DNA of 64,000 bases, taken from contig JAFEAV010000030.1 in assembly GCA_018266215.1 (NCBI GenBank), positions 1-64,000 on the forward strand. The letters run 5' to 3'. The translations under genes and the position numbers were made by a program. Below, piece after piece: positions 1 through 7,467 of this stretch (the first letter of the stretch is position 1; each line of letters starts with the position of its first letter). Under the pieces are notes generated by a model, which worked only from the letters and a program-made list of their open reading frames with translations, was not told the origin of the DNA and made no database searches. Source of the stretch: Cyanobacteria bacterium SZAS LIN-3 (GTDB lineage: Bacteria > Cyanobacteriota > Vampirovibrionia > Obscuribacterales > Obscuribacteraceae).

Positions 1-209
1 AGAAAGTCTGTGGCGGTCACGACCCGGTCACCCGCTGAGTTGCGCATTTTGAGCAGTCGACCGCCGCTTGCCTGGCTAAATACGGGCATCACCAGGAATC
101 CCGTGTCGCGTTTCAACAAGGCGATAGTTTCAATGCCGGCGAAAAATTTCTGGTAGAGCTCATGCCCTACATATAAATTTCCGTTCTTTATTGAGACGAC
201 TTCCGCCAT
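1..209 (-). CDS. hydrogenase-locus protein, unknown function, C-terminus cut off by window edge
   Basis: An open frame of at least 69 codons starts at ATG 209-207 and runs leftward out of the window. Its start lies three bases after the stop of the hydrogenase protease gene, so it is almost certainly in the same leftward operon. The visible part begins MAEVVSIKNGNLYVGHELYQ and continues with mixed alpha/beta-looking sequence. No cysteines, signal peptide or membrane segment are visible. I do not recognise the family. The position downstream of hupS-hupL-hupD suggests an accessory or maturation role, but that is inference only. Confidence 0.6.
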   Translation of the reverse strand, partial: MAEVVSIKNGNLYVGHELYQKFFAGIETIALLKRDTGFLVMPVFSQASGGRLLKMRNSAGDRVVTATDF

Positions 210-212
210 AAC

Positions 213-713
213 TTAGGCCTCGGCAATTACCCTGCTATTCTCTACTCGATTGAGTATCTTTTCCACAACCACATCCGCCGATGCCTTTACAGTATCACTC
301 AGCTCCAGGCCAAACTCCAACTTGGCAGCTTCAATCAGAAAAACTTGAATATCTTTTGGGAAATCCTCTTTGAATATCTGCTTCCCTGCGTAGAGGGCGT
401 GATCCCAGCGAAAGTCGTGCAGGCCGAAGGTTGGTTTGTGACAATTCTCCAGCACCTCCCCCGGTACCTCAAATATTGCTCCAGGCTCCGACTCGCTTCT
501 GTTGGCATCGATAATAATCAGTGCTTTCGTACCACGCGCCTGGAACATGACTTCCATGCCGCCGGTTCCAGCGTCGAAGATACGCACGTTTATGTCTGCC
601 GCATTTGGCAATTTTGTCTTCAATTGCTGGACGACGTAAACACCAACGCCATCATCGCAGCGATTGGAGTTGCCGCAGCCTATGATAGTCAGTGTCGGCC
701 TTAAATCCGCCAT
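213..713 (-). CDS. hupD: [NiFe] hydrogenase large-subunit maturation endopeptidase (HupD/HycI family)
   Basis: Cytoplasmic protease of the M52 family, which removes the C-terminal peptide of the large subunit once nickel has been inserted. The N-terminus carries the family signature GCGNSNRCDDGVG (G-x-G-N-x(4)-D-D-G). IFDAGTGG follows in the middle, and FGLHDFRWDHAL supplies the histidine that with the acidic residues forms the Ni-sensing site in HybD-type proteases. I place the start at ATG 713, where the first residues lead straight into the beta strand TLTIIGCGN; an upstream ATG at 728 is also in frame. Either start overlaps the end of the preceding four-cysteine gene, which indicates translational coupling. 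The substrate is presumably the neighbouring HupL, which has a cleavable tail. Confidence 0.93.
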   Translation of the reverse strand: MADLRPTLTIIGCGNSNRCDDGVGVYVVQQLKTKLPNAADINVRIFDAGTGGMEVMFQARGTKALIIIDANRSESEPGAIFEVPGEVLENCHKPTFGLHDFRWDHALYAGKQIFKEDFPKDIQVFLIEAAKLEFGLELSDTVKASADVVVEKILNRVENSRVIAEA

Positions 714-1009
714 AGTCGGCACCACCATTCAGGCTCGGCCGGCAGATTGATTTCCGGCAGGTTGCACCATTTGCGGTGATTGAGGTAGTAAATGCATTCG
801 AGGCAGCGCATGTCTTCTACAGGATGATCTAAGTAACCGGCCACGACTAATTTTTTTTCGACATCGGATGCATCGATTTCGGCCAGTTCGGCGACAATGG
901 CGTCAAACTGGGTATTGGACTCGGGAACCGGCTCAGTATGCGTTTTTAGACCGGACTTCAACATGTTTGAAATCCGGTCCAATAACTCTTTGTCGTCGTC
1001 CGCACTCAC
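701..1009 (-). CDS. four-cysteine mini-protein of the hydrogenase operon (HiPIP-like cysteine spacing)
   Basis: A 102-residue protein encoded between hupL and the maturation protease, with a GTG start 11 bp after the hupL stop. The first 65 residues are charged and helical-looking. The C-terminal third has the pattern C-x2-C-x8-C-x14-C, ending in the very aromatic tail EPEWWCRLWRI. A C-x2-C followed by a Cys and a late Trp-Cys resembles high-potential iron-sulfur proteins, but the segment is shorter than a real HiPIP, so a zinc or [Fe-S] knuckle is equally possible. Its place next to the structural genes suggests electron transfer or assembly of the hydrogenase. No function is claimed. Confidence 0.75.
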   Translation of the reverse strand: MSADDDKELLDRISNMLKSGLKTHTEPVPESNTQFDAIVAELAEIDASDVEKKLVVAGYLDHPVEDMRCLECIYYLNHRKWCNLPEINLPAEPEWWCRLWRI

Positions 1010-1020
1010 CGCGCGTAAGT

Positions 1021-2619
1021 TCAGGCGGTCCTGAATCGAGCCAGTTCCGCTCCCGTCTTGGCGTCATGCGCATGCACCGTGCAGACCAGGCAAGAGTCAT
1101 AGGAGCGCGCAACATGGCCGACTTCAACCGGATCTGTCGGGTCCTTGATCGGTGTACCTACCAGAGCTTCTTCTATTGGTCCTCTTGCTCCAGCGGCACT
1201 TCTGGGGCCAACGTTCCATGTCGTAGGAGCAATGATCTGATAGTTCTTAATTTTGCCGTCTTTGACGTCGATCCAGTGGCAAAGCGCTCCGCGAATCGCT
1301 TCTGTGGCACCCCAGCCCTGGCCGTCCTTTTCTTTTGGTTTGATGTACCAGGGATCATTCAGTTTGAACTCGCGCAGGCAATGTTCGATATTGCGATAGA
1401 TAGCTTTGAATTCGTGCATTCGTGCGAAGTGTCGCAGGAGTACACTGGCGCCGCCCATCTTTTTATACATATCGAGTACCAGCGGGTCCTGGTGTTGCCA
1501 GCTCTCCATGTGTTTGCCGCCATAGACCAGTTGGCGTGCCAGGGGCCCTGCTTCAAGGCGCCCGAAGTCCTGGTGAGATACCGCTGTGGCCCATGAATAT
1601 TTACCGTCAAAATCCGGCGTGTTTTTGGAGATGGGTTTTGTGACACGGTCGAATGGGTGGGTCGGTCCCTTTTCGTCGTACCAGGCATGCTCCATATCTT
1701 CACGACAGAAGCCCTGCTCCATCAATTTGTGAATATCACTTTCTGCCACGTAGATACCGCTGGGCATGCGCATTGCTGCATTGCGACCCTGGATCGTTGG
1801 CTTTTGATATTTGTCTTCGTTTGGTAGATAGCCCCAGGTGACGTAGCGCCCGCAGCCAACACCATATTTGTCCAATCCGGTATCCATACCCATGCGCCAG
1901 AACATACCCAGGTCAGAGTTTGCATGCTCCGGTTTTTCGTCCAGCCAGTTGAGGAAATCCTCGTACGTGCGAATTTCTTCATAGCGTTCCATTGAGCATC
2001 CGAGCCAGACATTTTCTATCCAGTTGGTGCGGAAATGTTCAAGTATTCCCCAGGATCTGGTCACATCGGTCAGGGTCGGGGCGCACATTACGCCACCGGG
2101 TACCATGTAGCTGGAATGCGGCCATTGCCCCCCGAAGAGTGCATAAATCTCAACCGGGCGCGCGGAGAGAGTTACTCCGATCTCGTAGTTGACGCCTGTG
2201 AACGGCGAGTAGCGTCGGACAGCTTCCTCGTAAAACTTGCTCTCTTTGTAGTTTTTATTGACCATGTCAATCATGAAGAGCCCGTAGTGGTGACGGGGCA
2301 GACTCTGCAAGCTCTCCGACAGCTGACCGATGTTGCGGGCGAGTATGGCGTTGCGCGGGACATCGGTGCCCCACGCAGTGTCGAGCGCCCAGGCGGCGCA
2401 GGTGAGGTGCGAAGCACCACAGATGCCGCATGCTCGTGGAGTCACCACCAGTCCGGCTTGCGGATCCTTGCCCCGCAGGATTACCTCAAATCCGCGAAAC
2501 AATTCCGCCTGTGTCCAGGCGTTGACTACCACCCCGTCTTGAATGTCGACGCGCACGTCGAGGTCGCCTTCGACACGTCCTACGGGGGATATGTCCAGAG
2601 TCTGCGTCGTTCCCGCCAT
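1021..2619 (-). CDS. hupL: [NiFe] hydrogenase large subunit, group 2a (HupL/HucL)
   Basis: Catalytic subunit of an uptake hydrogenase (H2 to 2H+ + 2e-), 532 residues. The N-terminal nickel motif RACGICGASH gives ligands Cys64 and Cys67. The C-terminal motif DSCLVCTVH gives Cys510 and Cys513, with His516 as the expected cleavage point. The last 16 residues (AHDAKTGAELARFRTA) form the tail removed by the maturation protease. There is no Tat signal; partner and maturation genes flank it. As I remember the family, length and motif wording fit the cytosolic group 2a enzymes of cyanobacteria (Hup) and Mycobacterium smegmatis (Huc) rather than the Tat-exported group 1. It lies 28 bp downstream of hupS in the same operon. 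Confidence 0.97.
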   Translation of the reverse strand: MAGTTQTLDISPVGRVEGDLDVRVDIQDGVVVNAWTQAELFRGFEVILRGKDPQAGLVVTPRACGICGASHLTCAAWALDTAWGTDVPRNAILARNIGQLSESLQSLPRHHYGLFMIDMVNKNYKESKFYEEAVRRYSPFTGVNYEIGVTLSARPVEIYALFGGQWPHSSYMVPGGVMCAPTLTDVTRSWGILEHFRTNWIENVWLGCSMERYEEIRTYEDFLNWLDEKPEHANSDLGMFWRMGMDTGLDKYGVGCGRYVTWGYLPNEDKYQKPTIQGRNAAMRMPSGIYVAESDIHKLMEQGFCREDMEHAWYDEKGPTHPFDRVTKPISKNTPDFDGKYSWATAVSHQDFGRLEAGPLARQLVYGGKHMESWQHQDPLVLDMYKKMGGASVLLRHFARMHEFKAIYRNIEHCLREFKLNDPWYIKPKEKDGQGWGATEAIRGALCHWIDVKDGKIKNYQIIAPTTWNVGPRSAAGARGPIEEALVGTPIKDPTDPVEVGHVARSYDSCLVCTVHAHDAKTGAELARFRTA

Positions 2620-2647
2620 TTTTCAATTCCTCATGACTTTCAGTAGA

Positions 2648-3610
2648 TCAAACTACAAACATATCTTCTTCCGCCCATTTCGGAGCAGCGGCCTTGGCAG
2701 CACCCGTATATTTGATGTACGAGTTTTTGTCCACCCCGGTCGGCAGTTCCTTTGGCACGCCCATAACTGTCTGTGTTTTGAAGACAGTGCCGGGCGCAAG
2801 GTCATGAAACGGAAATTCCGGTTCGGTGCAACCCATGCATGGCATGCCGGCGCGGGTCTTGGAAGATTGTCTGTTCCAGAGAATTCTATTGCAGGGAGAA
2901 TGAGTCATAGGACCACGGCAGCCGAGATCATAAAACAGACAGCCGTTGCGCTGGCCAAACTGGGTCATGGAGACCTTGTAGGCAAAGTGCATGTTGCGAG
3001 TGCAGCCGGTCTGCGTGAAGCTCTGGAAAAATGTCTTTGGTCTCTGATATTCATCCAGGGTAAGATCGCCGGCTCGGCCGGTCGCCACCGCTACCAATAT
3101 TTGGGTTACCCAGTCCGGGTGCGCTGGGCAGCCCGGGATGTTAATAACCGGCAGGCCGGATTTTCCTTTGAAATCTTTGCCCAGCGAACCGCCCTTGGTT
3201 TTTTTCAAAAACTGCAGCCCCTGAGAATCTGACGGGTTTGGTGCCATCGCCGGGATGCCGCCCCAAGTTGCGCAGTCACCTATGGCTACAACGAAATCAG
3301 CGGCCGCAGACAGCTCCTTCACCCATTCCTTCATCGGTCGCCCGGCGAAGCGATTCCAGGTGCCGGTGCCATCGGGAGCGTTGACCACGGTTCCTTCAAA
3401 AACAAAAATGTCGAGCTTGATTTTGCCCGACACGCAGTCCTTTAAAAGCTGTTGCAGATTGTTGCCCAACTCAACACCCAGCGACGGATGCCAGAGAATA
3501 TTGATGCCGAAGTCCGTGACCAGATCGCAGGCGCTTGGTTCCTCTGCGTTTAGAAAAGACATGGTGTTGCCGGAACACGCACCACCCTGTAGCCACAATA
3601 GGTTTGCCAT
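2648..3610 (-). CDS. hupS: [NiFe] hydrogenase small subunit, group 2a (HupS/HucS)
   Basis: Electron-transfer subunit with three Fe-S cluster sites, 320 residues. It starts directly with MANLLWLQGGACSGNT, the proximal-cluster motif CSGN at Cys12, with no twin-arginine leader. This makes it a cytosolic group 2 enzyme rather than an exported group 1 enzyme. Further cluster cysteines lie in IGDCATWGG, PGCPAHPDW, TGCTRN, GCLFYDLGCRG, SPCNRILWN and MPCMGC. The C-terminus (WAEEDMFVV) and long stretches match my memory of M. smegmatis HucS very closely; that enzyme oxidises H2 at atmospheric concentration. It is the first gene of the leftward operon, facing the divergent control region. Confidence 0.97.
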   Translation of the reverse strand: MANLLWLQGGACSGNTMSFLNAEEPSACDLVTDFGINILWHPSLGVELGNNLQQLLKDCVSGKIKLDIFVFEGTVVNAPDGTGTWNRFAGRPMKEWVKELSAAADFVVAIGDCATWGGIPAMAPNPSDSQGLQFLKKTKGGSLGKDFKGKSGLPVINIPGCPAHPDWVTQILVAVATGRAGDLTLDEYQRPKTFFQSFTQTGCTRNMHFAYKVSMTQFGQRNGCLFYDLGCRGPMTHSPCNRILWNRQSSKTRAGMPCMGCTEPEFPFHDLAPGTVFKTQTVMGVPKELPTGVDKNSYIKYTGAAKAAAPKWAEEDMFVV

Positions 3611-3885
3611 CCATGCTTCTCCTGGTTAGGTTTGCAACTGATTCTATTGTTCCACCTTTTGATTCGCAGGCAAATGCTTGCAGGTAAGCAAAAGTCCAGA
3701 TTTAATTATGGGAATCCTTGCTTTCTGGAAGGTTAACAATAGCGAATGGTCAACTTTAACCGTGGGGTGAATTTTTCATGTCGCCCACGTCTGGCCATTC
3801 ATTCGATCTCCTCCTGTCTCTTGTGTGAGGATGCTATTGTTAACAAAGTAGGAGCTTCTTCTTCGCGGCGTAATTGGAGCATGAT
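3611..3885. promoter_or_regulatory. divergent hydrogenase control region with a 12-bp inverted repeat
   Basis: This 275-bp gap separates the leftward structural operon from the rightward accessory/maturation operon, so it must carry both promoters. GTTAACAATAGC (3732-3743) recurs as an exact inverted copy, GCTATTGTTAAC (3833-3844), with 89 bp between. A shorter inverted pair, GAATGG (from 3744) and CCATTC (from 3795), sits just inside. A possible rightward sigma-70-like promoter is TTGCAG (3678-3683), 17 bp, TTTAAT (3701-3706). I could not settle the leftward promoter. The repeats suggest a regulator binding both flanks, perhaps with looping. Confidence 0.5.
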
Positions 3886-4899
3886 TTGAGCAAGCAACTG
3901 GCCCATCATCAGTACGAGCAGGCGCTTGCTGCGCTGGATGACGGTACGGCAACCGTCACGGAAAAAGTGGAAATGCTCGTGGAAATTGCCATGGGTTTGC
4001 AGCAGCGCCCCAAGTCCCCGGAGCAATTGATTGACGCGATATTTCTCTATGACCGCGCTCTCGAGCTTTGCCCGGAGGATGAGCGGCTTCTTGGTGCTCG
4101 CATCCGCGCCCGCAAAGCGACGGCACTACAGATGGTGCCAAGTGAGGAGGTGGGGTATTTACTTCAAGCTCGCGATGAGTTGGAAGCAGCTCTCACTATT
4201 TTGAATGAAGAGGGCATCAAGGAAGAGATTGCTGAGGCGCAGATGAATCTCGCACTTGTGCTTCAGACTCTGTCTCAGGCTCACCGGGCGAAAATCACCG
4301 ATGCCATCTCCATCTACCAGCAAGCTTTGCGCACCTTCACCCGGGACGCCTTTCCTGCCGAATATGCCATCATTCACAATAATTTGGCCACGGCATTTCT
4401 CTCCATGCCTATGTCCGATGAGCGGGGCAAGATGCGAGAGGCCCTTGCCGTTCAATCTTTTGAGGCCGCCCTGGAAGTGATTACCATTGAGGACAGTCCG
4501 AGTGAGTATGCCATGTTGCAAAACAATCTCGGCAACGCATTGCAGTATGTTTCTTCCAGTCATGCGGTGGAGAATAATCTGAGGGCACTTGAAGCTTACG
4601 ATGAGGCTCTCAAGGTGCGCACCGAACAAACTACTCCGCTTCCTTATGCTACGACGATAGCGAACAAGGCCAATTGTCTGCGCAATTTGCCCGATGATGT
4701 CGAGCATCCGGAGCGGGGCAACGAGGGGCGCCTTGTCCAGGCCCGACAACTATACCGAGATGCTGAGCGCATCTTTGCCGCCTATGGCGACATGGGCAAG
4801 GTTGCCGTGCTTGGCGAAGTGCTGGCGGAGATTGAAAAGGAGCTTGGTGATAAGCGTTCGCATCGTGGGCAAGACAAGTTTGGCGATTCGCCTGTATAG
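3886..4899 (+). CDS. TPR-repeat protein, first gene of the rightward hydrogenase accessory operon
   Basis: A soluble all-helical protein of about 337 residues. Repeats such as IDAIFLYDRALELCPEDERL, AEAQMNLALVLQTL, AEYAIIHNNLATAFLSM and YAMLQNNLGNAL are TPR-type helix pairs. A TPR gene is, as far as I recall, a regular member of group 2a hydrogenase loci. I chose the TTG at 3886 because a GGAG sits six bases upstream; a TTG at 3874 is in frame but lacks a well-placed ribosome site. There is no signal peptide. It may act as a scaffold for assembly or membrane docking of the cytosolic enzyme. That role is inferred from position only. Confidence 0.85.
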   Translation: MSKQLAHHQYEQALAALDDGTATVTEKVEMLVEIAMGLQQRPKSPEQLIDAIFLYDRALELCPEDERLLGARIRARKATALQMVPSEEVGYLLQARDELEAALTILNEEGIKEEIAEAQMNLALVLQTLSQAHRAKITDAISIYQQALRTFTRDAFPAEYAIIHNNLATAFLSMPMSDERGKMREALAVQSFEAALEVITIEDSPSEYAMLQNNLGNALQYVSSSHAVENNLRALEAYDEALKVRTEQTTPLPYATTIANKANCLRNLPDDVEHPERGNEGRLVQARQLYRDAERIFAAYGDMGKVAVLGEVLAEIEKELGDKRSHRGQDKFGDSPV

Positions 4900-4913
4900 G
4901 TGGGGAGGGGCAT

Positions 4914-5144
4914 ATGGAATCATTTGGGCAAAGTCTTAGTTCAAATCAAATCGACTTTACTACAGGGGCAGTCTGGCTTGCTGCGTCGTTGCTTTGCGGG
5001 GGTGGGGCCGGGTCTTTGAGCGCGCTCAAGCTCGCCGGTAAGGATATCGGCAACGAGCTGGCTTTGATGATGGGCAGTGTCTTCGGTGCGGTGGCTGCCG
5101 TGCCTGGCATTCTCGTTGGACTGATTGTCCTCAAGTTTATTTAG
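4914..5144 (+). CDS. small hydrophobic membrane protein of the hydrogenase operon
   Basis: A 76-residue protein with an ATG start behind GGGGAGGGG, 14 bp after the TPR gene. Two hydrophobic segments are visible: about residues 18-40 (glycine/alanine-rich, GGGAGSLSALKL) and 50-75 (VFGAVAAVPGILVGLIVLKFI). It is probably a two-helix inner-membrane hairpin. No known domain is recognised. Conserved placement between the TPR gene and the NifU/Rieske gene would make it a candidate membrane anchor or quinone-access element for the otherwise soluble hydrogenase. That is inference; no catalytic residues are apparent. Confidence 0.75.
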   Translation: MESFGQSLSSNQIDFTTGAVWLAASLLCGGGAGSLSALKLAGKDIGNELALMMGSVFGAVAAVPGILVGLIVLKFI

Positions 5145-5153
5145 GAGACCGCC

Positions 5154-5378
5154 ATGTTTGATGCATTTCTAGACGCGCTAAAGTTGTTTCTCCGGGGAAA
5201 GCTCTTCCGCGATTTCCCCTCGGTCGTTAAACGTACGCTCATAGGCAACGCGGTTGCCGCAGTGCTTCTCATCGTTCTGGCCAAAGTGGGCTTGCCCCTT
5301 TATGTGGCTATTCCGATCGCCAGCATCGTGGCCGGTGCTCTCCAGCCCTGGCTGTTCAAAGATCTTAAATACGCTTAG
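5154..5378 (+). CDS. small membrane protein of the hydrogenase operon (second of a pair)
   Basis: A 74-residue protein with a clear AGGAG ribosome site (ttAGGAGaccgcc-ATG), nine bases after the previous gene. The N-terminal third is amphipathic (MFDAFLDALKLFLRGKLF). It is followed by two hydrophobic stretches, about residues 29-46 (IGNAVAAVLLIVLAKVG) and 48-65 (PLYVAIPIASIVAGALQPWLF). It resembles no family I can name. Together with the preceding gene it forms a pair of tiny membrane proteins tightly nested in the hydrogenase operon, 12 bp before the NifU/Rieske gene. Confidence 0.75.
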   Translation: MFDAFLDALKLFLRGKLFRDFPSVVKRTLIGNAVAAVLLIVLAKVGLPLYVAIPIASIVAGALQPWLFKDLKYA

Positions 5379-5389
5379 GTCCAGCAGGG

Positions 5390-6265
5390 ATGAGTATGCC
5401 AGTAAGCAATTCGGCCGCTGAAGAAGTCACCCTTGAAAAATTGCTGAAGGATATCGAGTCACTCGAGTCTATTGTTTCTAATTGGGATGAGCAGCAGCGC
5501 ATGACTGTGCGCGCTCTGAGAAAGGCGATTGACGACCTGAATAAGGAAGCGCTAGCAAGAGTTATACGGGGGTTGAAGAAAAATCCCGAGGCTTTGAGTT
5601 CACTTAAGGAGTTAACCGCCGACGAGGTGGTTTATTCGGTGCTCCGGCACCATGAGTTGATCAAGCCCTCGCTGCAGGAACGCATTGAGCAGGCGCTGGA
5701 TTCGGTGCGTCCGATGCTTCAGGGGCACGGGGGCAATGTCGAGCTAGTGGCGGTTGAGCCTCCGTCTAAGGCTGTGGTGCGGCTTATCGGCGCCTGCAGC
5801 GGTTGTCCTGCTTCGGAATTGACCCTGAGTGAAGGGGTAGAAAAAGCTATTAAAGAACACTGCCCTGAAATAACGGTGATTGAAAAAGCCAAGGGCATCT
5901 GCGCCACCGCTGCTGATATGCCTATTAATTTCATCAGTCCTTTTGCTCGGGGGCAGGAGAAACAGTGGATATTTGTCGCTAACTTTGATGAGCTGCCGGA
6001 CAATGAGCTGGTCGTGCGCGAAATATCCGGCGAATCGGTCATACTTGTAAGGCTGGACAGTAATATTGTTTGCTATCAGAACGCCTGCGCTCATCTGGGC
6101 ATGGCGCTTGATATGGGCGAAGTCAAAGACGGCGTCCTGAAATGTCCCTACCATGCCTTTGAATATGTTTTGAAAAGTGGTGAATGCATAACTGTGCCCG
6201 AAGTGCAGCTGCATACCCACGCCGTGCGCGTCGTCGATAATCGTGTGGAGGTAAGCTTTTCGTGA
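5390..6265 (+). CDS. NifU C-terminal-domain / Rieske [2Fe-2S] fusion protein
   Basis: A 291-residue fusion. Residues about 1-90 are helical and acidic. Residues about 95-170 are a NifU-type Fe-S scaffold or carrier domain with the motif GACSGCPAS. Residues about 185-290 are a Rieske domain with C-A-H (CAHLGM) and C-P-Y-H (CPYHAFEY) binding a [2Fe-2S] cluster. This architecture sits beside hupSL in group 2a loci of cyanobacteria and actinobacteria (recalled). It could supply clusters to HupS or relay electrons from it. Two in-frame ATGs (5390, 5396) are possible starts. It overlaps the next gene by four bases. Confidence 0.92.
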   Translation: MSMPVSNSAAEEVTLEKLLKDIESLESIVSNWDEQQRMTVRALRKAIDDLNKEALARVIRGLKKNPEALSSLKELTADEVVYSVLRHHELIKPSLQERIEQALDSVRPMLQGHGGNVELVAVEPPSKAVVRLIGACSGCPASELTLSEGVEKAIKEHCPEITVIEKAKGICATAADMPINFISPFARGQEKQWIFVANFDELPDNELVVREISGESVILVRLDSNIVCYQNACAHLGMALDMGEVKDGVLKCPYHAFEYVLKSGECITVPEVQLHTHAVRVVDNRVEVSFS

Positions 6266-7467
6266 CGTCCAAACGGGTCAGCCTGAAAGTATCTCCCGAA
6301 GCGGGACTGCGAGTTTCCTCCGCTCGAAAGCCGACCTTTCACCAATTGGTTAACCCTGCGCCGCTCGTCGTGCTGGGCAATGAGCGCGTGCCGGCCTTGA
6401 TCTCAGAATCTATCATCCCCAGTGCTGAGACTTGCTTTGGGCCCCGCGGTGCTTGTTTGACCTCCGCCGATGGCCCTCTCTGGGTTTGCGACACCGGGCA
6501 TCACCGTCTGTTGGGCTGGAATAAGTTGCCGTCCAGGGACCGCGCTCCGGCTGATTGGGTAATCGGGCAGCTGGATTTTAACTCGGAGGGGCGCAACGGC
6601 AAGGCTGAAGTTGGGCCGACCACAGTCAATGTGCCCACTGGTATTTGTGCTTTGGAAGGCGGCCTTGCCGTGGCCGATGCCTGGAACCATCGCATCCTTA
6701 TCTGGCATAAGGTGCCGCGCAGCACTAACGTCCCGGCCGATATCGTCCTGGGTCAGGATGATTTCACAACCGGGCAGGCCAACCGGGGCGCCGATCATCC
6801 CGGGGCCGAAACCCTTCACTGGCCCTACGGAGTCTACTACCGTGCCGGTAAACTCTTTGTCGCCGATACCGGTAACCGGCGAGTGCTCATCTGGAGCAAA
6901 CCCCTTACGGAAAACGGTCAGAAAGCTGACCTTGTTTTAGGGCAGAACGACTTTGCCACCCGCGATGAAAACGCCGGCGCCGATCCGTCCGCCATGAGCA
7001 TGCGCTGGCCGCATTCCATGACCTTCTGGAAGGAAAGATTTTGCGTCAGTGATGCAGGCAATAACAGAATTCTCGTCTGGGCAAAATGCCCGGAGGCAAG
7101 TGCTGCTCCGGCCGATGGCGTCATTGGTCAGGCGGATTCCACTAATGTGGATTTTAACCAGGCATTTTACTGGCCACGCTGCAATACTCTCAATATGCCC
7201 TATGGTATTACTTCCAGTGGCGACTGGCTGATCGTTGCCGATACTGCAAACTCACGCATGCTTGCCTGGCGCGATGGTGGTTTGAAGCAGGACGATGCTT
7301 CGGCGCTTTTCGGGCAGAATGACTTCCACGAGAAAGGTGATAATCGCTGGCAACCGGCAGCCGCCGATAGTCTTTGCTGGCCATACGGCGTGCAGGCTGT
7401 GGATTCATTGGTCGTTATGGCTGACTCCGGCAATAACCGGGTGTCAATTTGGAAACTGGCTCTATGA
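6262..7467 (+). CDS. NHL-repeat beta-propeller protein of the hydrogenase locus
   Basis: A 401-residue protein with six clear NHL-type blades. Each has a strand like LFVADTGNRRVLIW (also VADAWNHRILIW, VSDAGNNRILVW, VADTANSRMLAW, MADSGNNRVSIW, VCDTGHHRLLGW) followed by a GQ(D/N)DF-like turn, for example VLGQNDFATRD. No signal peptide is present, so it should be cytosolic like the hydrogenase. It starts with GTG overlapping the Rieske gene stop (GTGA) and its own stop overlaps the hypF start (ATGA). NHL proteins are a known companion of group 2a hydrogenases (recalled); the role is probably protein-protein scaffolding and is not established here. Confidence 0.92.
   Translation: MTSKRVSLKVSPEAGLRVSSARKPTFHQLVNPAPLVVLGNERVPALISESIIPSAETCFGPRGACLTSADGPLWVCDTGHHRLLGWNKLPSRDRAPADWVIGQLDFNSEGRNGKAEVGPTTVNVPTGICALEGGLAVADAWNHRILIWHKVPRSTNVPADIVLGQDDFTTGQANRGADHPGAETLHWPYGVYYRAGKLFVADTGNRRVLIWSKPLTENGQKADLVLGQNDFATRDENAGADPSAMSMRWPHSMTFWKERFCVSDAGNNRILVWAKCPEASAAPADGVIGQADSTNVDFNQAFYWPRCNTLNMPYGITSSGDWLIVADTANSRMLAWRDGGLKQDDASALFGQNDFHEKGDNRWQPAAADSLCWPYGVQAVDSLVVMADSGNNRVSIWKLAL

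Noticed and set aside
868..1596. 242-codon + strand frame opposite hupL
   Set aside because: hupL is certain on the minus strand; this frame is an antisense shadow with no known motif.
2648..3610. Group 1h/5 (Hhy/Hyo-type) assignment of the hydrogenase
   Set aside because: The gene neighbours (NHL, NifU-Rieske, TPR) and the HupS start and end wording fit group 2a better.
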